A DNA stretch of 5,709 nt, taken from NCBI GenBank assembly GCA_903970575.1, contig CAJCJC010000198.1:1-5709 (forward strand). Direction: 5' to 3'. Below the pieces are notes generated by a model that was not told the origin of the DNA, searched no databases, and was given only the letters and a program-made list of their open reading frames with translations. Position numbers and translations under genes: made by a program. The DNA comes from Alphaproteobacteria bacterium. Its GTDB lineage: Bacteria; Pseudomonadota; Alphaproteobacteria; BOG-932; Roseiterribacteraceae. Shown here in pieces: positions 1-5,579 of the stretch (its first letter is position 1; each line of letters opens with the position of its first letter).

Positions 1-565
1 CGCCGGCGCCGCCATTCAAGAACGAAAATCCACCCTTTGCATTCTCGCTGCCATTGGCGCCGTTGCCGGAAAAGCCGCCGCCGCCGCCGGCCGTGTCGCC
101 GGCCCCGCCGCTCCCGTTCGTTCCACCCGCGCCGCCGCCGCCGCTGCCCGCCTGGCCGGAAGAGGTCAGGCTCGCCACGGAATTGGCCGCATCCGCCGCC
201 GCGCCGCCGCCGCCGCCGGCCGCTAACAGTAGCATGCTGGTCGTGATGTCATACACGAAAGTGCCGCCGCCGCCGCCGCCGCGGTTGCCGGTCGCGCCCA
301 TGCCGCCCGCCAGAATCTCGAGGACATCGCCCGCGTTTATCGTGATGTCTTCGGCCACCTCCGCGCCCAGACCGCCAGCGCCGGCGAGGCCTGTGCCGCC
401 CTGCGCGCCGTAGGCCGTGATGCTGTAACTGTCGGTTGTCAGGACGGTGCAATCGACGATGGCCCCGGTATAGGAATAGGTCGCCTGACACGCATCCGCG
501 AACGCATTCGACGCGGTGGAAGCAAGAGCCAGCAAGGAGGTTAGCGTCAGGGTCCTTAATCGCAT
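1..565 (-). CDS. Secreted glycine-rich protein, N-terminal part (ALK/LTK-type glycine-rich domain), runs off the left edge
   Basis: An open frame starts at ATG 565 and continues without a stop through 188 codons to the window edge, so the C-terminus is missing. Residues 1-23 form a Sec signal peptide: basic start MRLR, a Leu/Thr/Ala core, then a likely AFA|DA cleavage site. No lipobox is present. Cys26 and Cys39 could form a disulfide in the mature protein. From about residue 46 the pattern is YSITAYGAQGG, GxGGLGAEV, ITINAGDVLEILAGG, a six-Gly run (96-101), TFVYD, then MLLLAAGGGGG (111-121). This order, with a GGGGGG-x-F strand before an LLLAAGGGGG strand, matches the glycine-rich domain known from ALK/LTK receptors and from many bacterial extracellular proteins. 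Further Gly runs sit at 142-145 and 160-164. A purine-rich ribosome binding site lies 5 bases before the ATG. It is probably exported, as a surface or matrix protein. The function is unknown, and a C-terminal anchor would lie outside the window. Confidence 0.85.
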   Translation of the reverse strand, partial: MRLRTLTLTSLLALASTASNAFADACQATYSYTGAIVDCTVLTTDSYSITAYGAQGGTGLAGAGGLGAEVAEDITINAGDVLEILAGGMGATGNRGGGGGGTFVYDITTSMLLLAAGGGGGAAADAANSVASLTSSGQAGSGGGGAGGTNGSGGAGDTAGGGGGFSGNGANGSENAKGGFSFLNGGAG

Positions 566-570
566 GCGTG

Positions 571-584
571 CTCTCCCTCTCTCC
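571..584 (-). promoter_or_regulatory. Ribosome binding site of the glycine-rich protein gene
   Basis: On the minus strand these bases read GGAGAGAGGGAGAG, an extended purine-rich Shine-Dalgarno stretch ending 5 bases before ATG 565. It decides the start: no other in-frame start nearby has such a site, and translation from 565 gives a complete signal peptide. Confidence 0.7.
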
Positions 585-640
585 AAATGCGAGTCCGCGC
601 TCAACATGTCTTGTCATCCCTAACATGCAAATTTGATGCC

Positions 641-669
641 AGTTTAAAATGTACAATTATTTCAGTGAA
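641..669 (-). promoter_or_regulatory. Candidate sigma70-type promoter of the glycine-rich protein gene
   Basis: On the minus strand, TTCACT (664-669) and TAAACT (641-646) are separated by exactly 17 bases. Each matches 4 of 6 bases of the -35 and -10 consensus. Transcription would start near 634, giving a leader of about 70 bases before ATG 565. The location in an AT-rich spacer supports it. The match is only moderate, and alphaproteobacterial promoters are often degenerate. Confidence 0.33.
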
Positions 670-779
670 TTAGATTTTTCGCGCGCCACAACATGATGAA
701 AGTGTAAAATTTTCCGACGGATTTAGCGCCGCCGATGGCGCGCGCCCGGCAGTATATTTTTCATGTTGACGCCTTAGGA

Positions 780-2396
<1,617 letters not shown>

Positions 2397-2466
2397 GGGG
2401 CCTAAGTGGCGGGACGGGTCGGCGCTGTCAACCTTGGGGCTGGAAAGTGTAAGGGCCAATTTTCCC

Positions 2467-2494
2467 TTGCCGGCGCCATAGCGATGAGCATACT
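2467..2494 (+). promoter_or_regulatory. Candidate mscL promoter
   Basis: TTGCCG (2467-2472) and CATACT (2489-2494) are 16 bases apart, with 4 of 6 consensus matches each. They lie in the short divergent region between prfC and mscL, giving a leader of about 20 bases before the mscL start. The position is right but the hexamers are weak, so this is only a proposal. The prfC promoter must lie in the same region, and I could not pick it out. Confidence 0.28.
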
Positions 2495-2510
2495 CGCGTC
2501 AAACTCTGTA

Positions 2511-2515
2511 AAGGA
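2511..2515 (+). promoter_or_regulatory. Ribosome binding site of mscL
   Basis: AAGGA lies 5 bases before ATG 2521 and fixes the mscL start, which also matches the conserved N-terminus of the family. Confidence 0.75.
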
Positions 2516-2520
2516 CAATC

Positions 2521-2937
2521 ATGCTCGGGGAATTCAAGGCCTTCGCCCTTCGCGGCAATGTGATCGATCTCGCGGTGGGCGTGATCGTCGGGGCCGCGTT
2601 TACCGGCATCGTTAACTCCCTGGTGACCGACATATTGATGCCGCCGCTGGGCGTGGCTTTGGGCGGGATCGATTTCTCGGATTTCTTTTTCGTGCTGAAG
2701 GGGCCGCACGCCGACACGCTGGACGCCGCGAAGAAAGCGGGGGCCGTTACGCTGAATTACGGGCTGTTCCTGAATGCGATCATACGATTTTTGATCGTCG
2801 CCTTCGCCATCTTCATGTTAGTGCGCTGGATCAACCGGCTATTTGCCGCCACCAAATCAGCGCCGGCGGGGCCGACCAAAACGGAGGCGCTGCTGACGGA
2901 AATCCGCGATAGCTTAAAGCGCGAGCCCGCCGCCTGA
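2521..2937 (+). CDS. mscL: Large-conductance mechanosensitive channel MscL
   Basis: MscL is a homopentameric inner-membrane channel. It opens under high membrane tension and releases solutes during hypo-osmotic shock. The 138-residue length is usual for the family. The amphipathic N-terminal helix MLGEFKAFALRGNV leads into TM1 (about 15-40), which has the highly conserved RGNVIDLAVGVIVGAAF segment and ends at the family's P-P pair (41-42). A periplasmic loop follows (about 45-76), then conserved NYG (79-81) and TM2 (about 83-101, rich in Ile, Phe and Ala). The cytoplasmic tail ends in a charged helix (KTEALLTEIRDSLKRE, about 120-135) that forms the pentameric bundle in known structures. It starts behind AAGGA at 2511-2515. 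It diverges from prfC, and its TGA lies one base from the stop of the convergent lipoprotein gene. No defects are visible. Confidence 0.98.
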   Translation: MLGEFKAFALRGNVIDLAVGVIVGAAFTGIVNSLVTDILMPPLGVALGGIDFSDFFFVLKGPHADTLDAAKKAGAVTLNYGLFLNAIIRFLIVAFAIFMLVRWINRLFAATKSAPAGPTKTEALLTEIRDSLKREPAA

Positions 2938-2960
2938 ATTATTTCGGTTTGGCGGCGGGC
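2925..2960. terminator. GC-rich stem-loop across the convergent mscL/lipoprotein stop codons
   Basis: A perfect 10-bp inverted repeat, GCCCGCCGCC (2925-2934) and GGCGGCGGGC (2951-2960), encloses a 16-base AT-rich loop containing both stop codons (TGA 2935-2937 on plus, TAA 2939-2941 on minus). Its place between convergent genes suggests a shared bidirectional terminator or an RNA 3'-end stabiliser. Neither side has a proper T-run after the stem, so a classical intrinsic terminator is not proven. The arms encode the last residues of MscL (RE-PAA) and the Ala/Pro-rich tail of the lipoprotein, so some symmetry could be chance. Confidence 0.42.
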
Positions 2961-3340
2961 GGCGGAGCCGGAACGTTGAACGGGGTGAAATTGCCAAGCT
3001 CGCAGAAATTGCCGGACCGCAGCACATGGATCGTCTGCGACTGCGAGCAGATTTCCGGGAAATCCGACTCATAGGCGAAGCCGCCCTCCATCGTCAGGCT
3101 TGGGCAGGGAAAGCGCAGCGTGTTCAGATAGGGCTTGCCGGTCTTCATGAAGAACACGATCGAGCCATCGTTGACGATTTCGGTATGATCGATCTGGCTT
3201 TTCTGCAGGCATACGCCGTTGCCCTTGGGTATTCCGCTATCCGCGACCGCGTCGTCGTCGGCGCAACCTCCAAGCGTCAGCGCGCCGAGCGCCGAGAGGA
3301 TCAAGGCAAGCATCACGCCCGCGTTCGGATTTAAGCTCAT
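2939..3340 (-). CDS. Small DUF6491-like lipoprotein
   Basis: The 133-residue product begins with a lipoprotein signal peptide: MSLNPNAG, a hydrophobic stretch (9-23) and lipobox LGGC with the lipidation cysteine at 26. Residues 27-28 are Ala-Asp, with no Asp at +2, which would fit outer-membrane sorting. The mature part has four cysteines (44, 79, 98, 113) in the order C-L-x-x-x-x-I-D-x-T-E (44-54), ...IVFFMKTGKPYLN (61-73), L-R-F-P-C-P-S-L (75-82), E-I-C (96-98) and C-E-L-G-N-F-x-P-F (113-121). From memory this resembles DUF6491, a family of small alpha- and gammaproteobacterial envelope proteins of unknown function. Two disulfides are plausible. The tail is Pro/Ala-rich. ATG 3340 is chosen because GAAGGA lies 7 bases upstream; an upstream GTG at 3358 would put that site inside the gene. 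It lies 36 bases downstream of the oxidoreductase gene on the same strand. Confidence 0.85.
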   Translation of the reverse strand: MSLNPNAGVMLALILSALGALTLGGCADDDAVADSGIPKGNGVCLQKSQIDHTEIVNDGSIVFFMKTGKPYLNTLRFPCPSLTMEGGFAYESDFPEICSQSQTIHVLRSGNFCELGNFTPFNVPAPPPAAKPK

Positions 3341-3347
3341 CGTCTCA

Positions 3348-3353
3348 TCCTTC
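3348..3353 (-). promoter_or_regulatory. Ribosome binding site of the lipoprotein gene
   Basis: On the minus strand this reads GAAGGA, 7 bases before ATG 3340. It argues for that ATG over the in-frame GTG at 3358, which has no comparable site and would place GAAGGA inside the coding region. Confidence 0.7.
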
Positions 3354-3376
3354 ACCACGTCACAGGGGTCGGCGGG

Positions 3377-4267
3377 TCAAACTTGCGTCGGCGCCAGGAG
3401 CGCGAATATGCGCTCATCCGCCGGCTCGCTTGGGTCGGCTCCGCGCCCGATGGACTGGATGCATACATGATCGGCGCCGGCATCCCAATGCTCCTCGATG
3501 CGCCGTAAAATCGCATCCTCGTCACCCCAGGCGACGATCGAATCGATCAAAAGGTCGGAGCCGCCGCCATCGAAATCGCTGTCCGAAAAGCCCAGTCGCA
3601 TAAAATTGTTGCGATAATTGGGCAGCGGCAGATAGATCGCGAGCGCCTGGCGCGCAATTCGGCGCGCCTCGGCAGCGTCCGTCTCCAGCAGAACCATCTG
3701 CTCGGGGCATAACAGCTTGTCGGGGCCGAGCGCGGCCCGCGCCTCGGCCGTATGCGCGGGGGTAACATTATAAGGATGCGCGCCATCGGCCAGCTCAGCC
3801 GTCAGCGCCAGCATTCTAGGGCCGAGCGCAGCAACCAGGGTCAGCGGCTTTTCGGCGGGCTCGGGGGCCACGTAGCGGCCCGTCTTCATGGCCTCGAGAT
3901 AGGCGCGCAGCTTGCCCACCGGCTTTTCATAGACATGCCCGCGCATACCCTCGACGATCGGGGCGTGCGAAACCCCGATGCCCAGCAGGAAACGACCGCC
4001 CGATTGCTCGGCCAAGGTTTTCTGCCCGGCCGCCATGCCCGCGGGGTCTCGGGCGTAGATATTCGCGATCCCGCTCGCGACTACCAGCCGGTCGGTATTC
4101 GCGAGCAGCCAGGACGAATGGACCAGAACATTGCGTCCGACCGCTTCCGGCATCCACAGCGCGCCGTAGCCCCACGCCTCGACCCGCTTCGCGAAGGCGA
4201 CCGCGTCGGAGGCCGTAAGAGCCTCGGTCGAGGACCACACGCCGAGCTTGCCAATTTTGTCACGCAT
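3377..4267 (-). CDS. LLM-class putative F420-dependent oxidoreductase (luciferase-like TIM barrel, MSMEG_4141-like)
   Basis: The 296-residue product has the bacterial-luciferase-like fold. GKLGVWSS (6-13) forms the first strand. VEAWGYGALWMPE (29-41) is the typical 'E..G+.++W..E' element, and LVVASGIANIYARDP (61-75) is the cofactor-pocket segment with the usual I-x-x-I-x-x-R-x-P pattern. SGGRFLLGIGVSHAP (89-103) is the hallmark G-R-F-x-L-G-[IL]-G-x-S-H. The combination, with Y-E-K-P and L-A-A-L-G-P-x-M-L following, resembles the MSMEG_4141 subfamily of probable F420-dependent enzymes. Such proteins move hydride between F420H2, or reduced flavin in some members, and an organic substrate in the cytoplasm. 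The substrate and true cofactor cannot be read here. ATG 4267 has AGGG 8 bases upstream (4276-4279). ATG 4294 and a start at 4321 lack a site. It lies between the Crp/Fnr gene and the lipoprotein gene on the same strand, so co-transcription is possible. Confidence 0.92.
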   Translation of the reverse strand: MRDKIGKLGVWSSTEALTASDAVAFAKRVEAWGYGALWMPEAVGRNVLVHSSWLLANTDRLVVASGIANIYARDPAGMAAGQKTLAEQSGGRFLLGIGVSHAPIVEGMRGHVYEKPVGKLRAYLEAMKTGRYVAPEPAEKPLTLVAALGPRMLALTAELADGAHPYNVTPAHTAEARAALGPDKLLCPEQMVLLETDAAEARRIARQALAIYLPLPNYRNNFMRLGFSDSDFDGGGSDLLIDSIVAWGDEDAILRRIEEHWDAGADHVCIQSIGRGADPSEPADERIFALLAPTQV

Positions 4268-4367
4268 GGAACCCACCCTGAGTTTGAACCGAGCCATCAA
4301 TAAAGCGGCCATGGGACGCACGCCAGAGCCAATCCCTTAACGGCGTCGCCGATTTTGGCGCGTCCGG
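4268..4367. other. Spacer between the Crp/Fnr gene and the oxidoreductase gene
   Basis: This 100-base spacer carries only the ribosome binding site for the oxidoreductase (AGGG at 4276-4279, minus). I found no hexamer pair with proper spacing on the minus strand and no hairpin followed by T residues. Read-through from the Crp/Fnr gene is therefore possible. The absence of a recognisable promoter in a GC-rich alphaproteobacterium is weak evidence. Confidence 0.5.
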
Positions 4368-5111
4368 TCAAGGTTCGTTGGCGTCGAATCCACCGCCCTC
4401 GCGGTTCAGATGCAGATAATTGGGATTGAACAAGGCGACCGTTTTCAACGCCTCAAGATCGAGGATCGTGAGAGTCCGGCCGCGCAGAACGATGAGGTCG
4501 GCCGCCCGCAATTCCTGAATTGTCCGGTTGACGTGGACGGCGGACAGGCCGCTGGCGTCGGCCAGCTCGGCCTGGGTAACCGGTAAATCGCAGGTCAAAT
4601 CCGTGGTCAAACCCACCGCCCGCAGGCGAAAAAAAAGTTCGCACAGCAAATGGGCGATGCGCTCGGTCGCGGTGCGCTGCCCCAGATTGACGCTCCACTC
4701 CCGCTGGATCGCCAAGCTGACCAGCGCCTCCCACCACAGGGCGCGGGTTACGCGCGGGTGAGAGAGCGCCAGCGCCGCCAATGCTTCGCCATCGATCTCG
4801 GCGTAAGTCACCGCGGTCAGAGCGCAAATCGAGTGATCCATCTCTCGCAGAACGAAGATATTGAGGTCGCAAAGGTCGCCGGGGAGCAGGAAGGCCATCA
4901 CCTGACGCCGACCATCCTCCAATGTTTTGTAGCGGCATCCCCAGCCCGAAAGGATGAGATAAACGGCGTCCGGCTTATCGCCCTCATGGATGATGTTGTC
5001 TCGGGGACCGATTTTCCGAATGCGGTCGACCGTCAGATCCTCCAGCGCTCGCTTGTCATTGCCTGACAACCGGGTGAATTGTTCTAGTTTCCGAATGAGC
5101 GGGATGTCCAT
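4368..5111 (-). CDS. Crp/Fnr-family transcriptional regulator
   Basis: The 247-residue product has an N-terminal cyclic-nucleotide-binding-like beta-barrel (about 10-125). IIHEGDKPDAVYLILSGWGCRY (40-61) and the G-D-L (78-80) before the ligand cassette are typical. A long dimerisation helix follows (about 127-165, with TATERIAHLLCELFFRL at 147-163), then a winged helix-turn-helix (about 176-217). In the latter, LPVTQAELADASGLSAVHVNRTIQEL (176-201) is the DNA-recognition unit. The cassette where CRP has Arg-Ser for cAMP phosphate reads LCDLNIFVLREMDHSICALT, so cAMP binding is unlikely. The N-terminal cysteine cluster of FNR is also absent; cysteines lie at 59, 81, 96, 157 and 174. The layout resembles widespread alphaproteobacterial Crp/Fnr proteins with a T-Q-x-x-L-A-D-x-x-G-L-[ST]-x-V-H-V-N-R-T motif. 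The start at 5111 has GAGG (5116-5119) 4 bases upstream, rather close. The effector and targets are unknown. Confidence 0.95.
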   Translation of the reverse strand: MDIPLIRKLEQFTRLSGNDKRALEDLTVDRIRKIGPRDNIIHEGDKPDAVYLILSGWGCRYKTLEDGRRQVMAFLLPGDLCDLNIFVLREMDHSICALTAVTYAEIDGEALAALALSHPRVTRALWWEALVSLAIQREWSVNLGQRTATERIAHLLCELFFRLRAVGLTTDLTCDLPVTQAELADASGLSAVHVNRTIQELRAADLIVLRGRTLTILDLEALKTVALFNPNYLHLNREGGGFDANEP

Positions 5112-5289
5112 GGGACCTCAAGGCAAAGGCGGCGCATGCGGACGCGTTTCCACATTCGACGACGATACGCTATGACGATGCGCGACTGCGCGGGGAGCGT
5201 GACCGATTGGACGGCCAAGTCAAGCCCCGACTTCATCCCATTGACGGGCCATAGGAAAATATAAAAGTAAATTTTACAAAATATTCATT

Positions 5290-5308
5290 TAACGAAAATT
5301 AATCGTTA
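5290..5308. promoter_or_regulatory. Perfect inverted repeat TAACGA-N7-TCGTTA, possible operator
   Basis: Two 6-base arms (5290-5295 and 5303-5308) are exact reverse complements around the AT-rich spacer AAATTAA, a 19-bp dyad about one and a half helical turns long overall. It lies in the AT-rich region 180-200 bases before the Crp/Fnr start. The size suits a dimeric regulator. It is not the CRP (TGTGA-N6-TCACA) or FNR (TTGAT-N4-ATCAA) consensus. In such AT-rich DNA a 6-bp dyad can also occur by chance. Confidence 0.35.
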
Positions 5309-5335
5309 CTAAATATCAATCCGATCTCACTATTC

Positions 5336-5341
5336 ATTATA
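5336..5341 (-). promoter_or_regulatory. Perfect TATAAT -10 hexamer, possible distal promoter toward the Crp/Fnr gene
   Basis: The minus strand reads TATAAT exactly. The bases 17 or 18 positions upstream (AGTATG or GAGTAT) are poor matches to a -35 element, and there is no TGn extension. If used, transcription would start near 5329, just upstream of the dyad at 5290-5308, which would then lie in the leader or act as a downstream operator. Support is weak. Confidence 0.22.
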
Positions 5342-5357
5342 CGGAAAAGACTGACGA

Positions 5358-5543
5358 TCATACTCGATGGAAGACAGGCCTCATGGGCGGTTCATTCGAA
5401 GAGTATCGATCGAGAGATCGCGATTGCTCGCGTATTAGAATATTTCGCGCCGCGAGATCACGGATTTTCGCCTCCGAGCTTGCAACGCGCTGAAGCGCGT
5501 CGAGCAAACTCTCCAAATCTTCGTCCATCCAACTTTTCCCCAT
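5358..5543 (-). CDS. Possible small hypothetical protein (61 aa), unrecognised
   Basis: ATG 5543 opens a 61-codon frame ending in TGA at 5358-5360. I do not recognise the product. Residues 6-45 are charged and rich in Leu, Ala, Glu and Arg (MDEDLESLLDALQRVASSEA, then KIRDLAARN), so one or two amphipathic helices or a short coiled coil are likely. The tail is polar with an E-P-P-M-R-P stretch. There is no signal peptide or membrane segment. ATG 5543 has no ribosome binding site. ATG 5528 (residue 6) has GGGGA 8-9 bases upstream and would give 56 residues. About half of the third codon positions I counted are G or C, lower than expected for this genome, which argues either for non-coding DNA or for foreign origin. 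The inverted repeat at 5553-5579 lies just upstream. The helical pattern is the only positive sign. Confidence 0.3.
   Translation of the reverse strand: MGKSWMDEDLESLLDALQRVASSEAKIRDLAARNILIREQSRSLDRYSSNEPPMRPVFHRV
5485..5500. repeat. Short hairpin ACGCGC-TGAA-GCGCGT
   Basis: Six-base GC-rich arms (5485-5490 and 5495-5500) with a four-base loop TGAA form a compact stem-loop. It lies inside the doubtful small ORF. No T-run follows on either strand, so it is not an intrinsic terminator by itself. It may reflect RNA structure rather than coding constraint. Confidence 0.35.
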
Positions 5544-5552
5544 GTACAAACG

Positions 5553-5579
5553 ATAGAGCGTGGCGGAGATGCGCTCTAT
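5553..5579. repeat. Perfect inverted repeat ATAGAGCG-N11-CGCTCTAT
   Basis: Eight-base arms (5553-5560 and 5572-5579) are exact reverse complements around an 11-base loop (TGGCGGAGATG), giving a 27-bp dyad. It lies 9 bases upstream of ATG 5543 of the possible small ORF on the minus strand, where it could be an operator or an mRNA leader hairpin. There is no T-run on either side, so it does not look like an intrinsic terminator. An 8-bp perfect dyad in a spacer is less easily explained by chance than a 6-bp one. Confidence 0.45.

Larger units (their letters stand above)
566..779. other. Intergenic spacer between prfC and the glycine-rich protein gene
   Basis: Both flanking genes are on the minus strand, so this spacer should hold the end of the prfC transcript and the start of the next one. 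The part at 620-720 is clearly richer in A+T than the coding DNA around it. AACATG occurs three times on the plus strand (603-608, 622-627, 690-695), the first two 19 bases apart. I found no convincing intrinsic terminator after prfC: only a 5-bp GC stem at 726-741 without a T-run. I see no small gene here that I would defend. Confidence 0.6.
5112..5357. other. AT-rich non-coding region upstream of the Crp/Fnr gene
   Basis: These 246 bases precede the Crp/Fnr gene and hold no supported gene. The half next to the gene (5112-5250) has the GC-rich composition of the rest of the window. Positions 5251-5340 have only 18 G or C in 90 bases. This part contains the dyad at 5290-5308, an imperfect palindrome GTAAATTTTAC (5267-5277) and a perfect TATAAT on the minus strand (5336-5341) with no good -35 partner. 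A promoter here would give the Crp/Fnr mRNA a leader of roughly 200 bases. A plausible reading is a regulated promoter region, but nothing here proves it. Confidence 0.5.

Noticed and set aside
54..413. A proline-rich plus-strand frame (runs of Pro)
   Set aside because: The Pro runs are the off-frame antisense reading of GGC glycine tracts. The minus-strand frame has a signal peptide, a ribosome binding site and a recognisable domain.
249..656. A 135-codon minus-strand frame overlapping the start of the glycine-rich gene
   Set aside because: It is in a different frame from ATG 565. It yields an Arg/His-rich product without motifs and lacks the signal peptide and glycine-rich pattern.
726..741. 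Hairpin GCGCC-GCCGAT-GGCGC as a prfC terminator
   Set aside because: The stem has only 5 bp and TAAAT, not a T-run, follows it on the minus strand. GC-rich 5-bp stems are common by chance here.
3026..3334. A 102-codon plus-strand frame opposite the lipoprotein gene
   Set aside because: It is in register with the lipoprotein codons. The lipobox and family motifs support only the minus strand.
3752..4303. A 183-codon plus-strand frame opposite the oxidoreductase gene
   Set aside because: It is in register with the antisense codons and is explained the same way. It has no motif, and the minus-strand gene is clear.
4650..5066. A 138-codon plus-strand frame opposite the Crp/Fnr gene
   Set aside because: It is in register with the codons of the certain minus-strand gene and has no recognisable domain.
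5241..5265. TTGACG followed by TATAAA as a plus-strand promoter
   Set aside because: The spacer is only 13 bases, too short for a sigma70 promoter.
5367..5438. A 23-codon plus-strand ORF starting at ATG 5367
   Set aside because: There is no ribosome binding site and the product is Arg-rich. The ORF is too short for any support.
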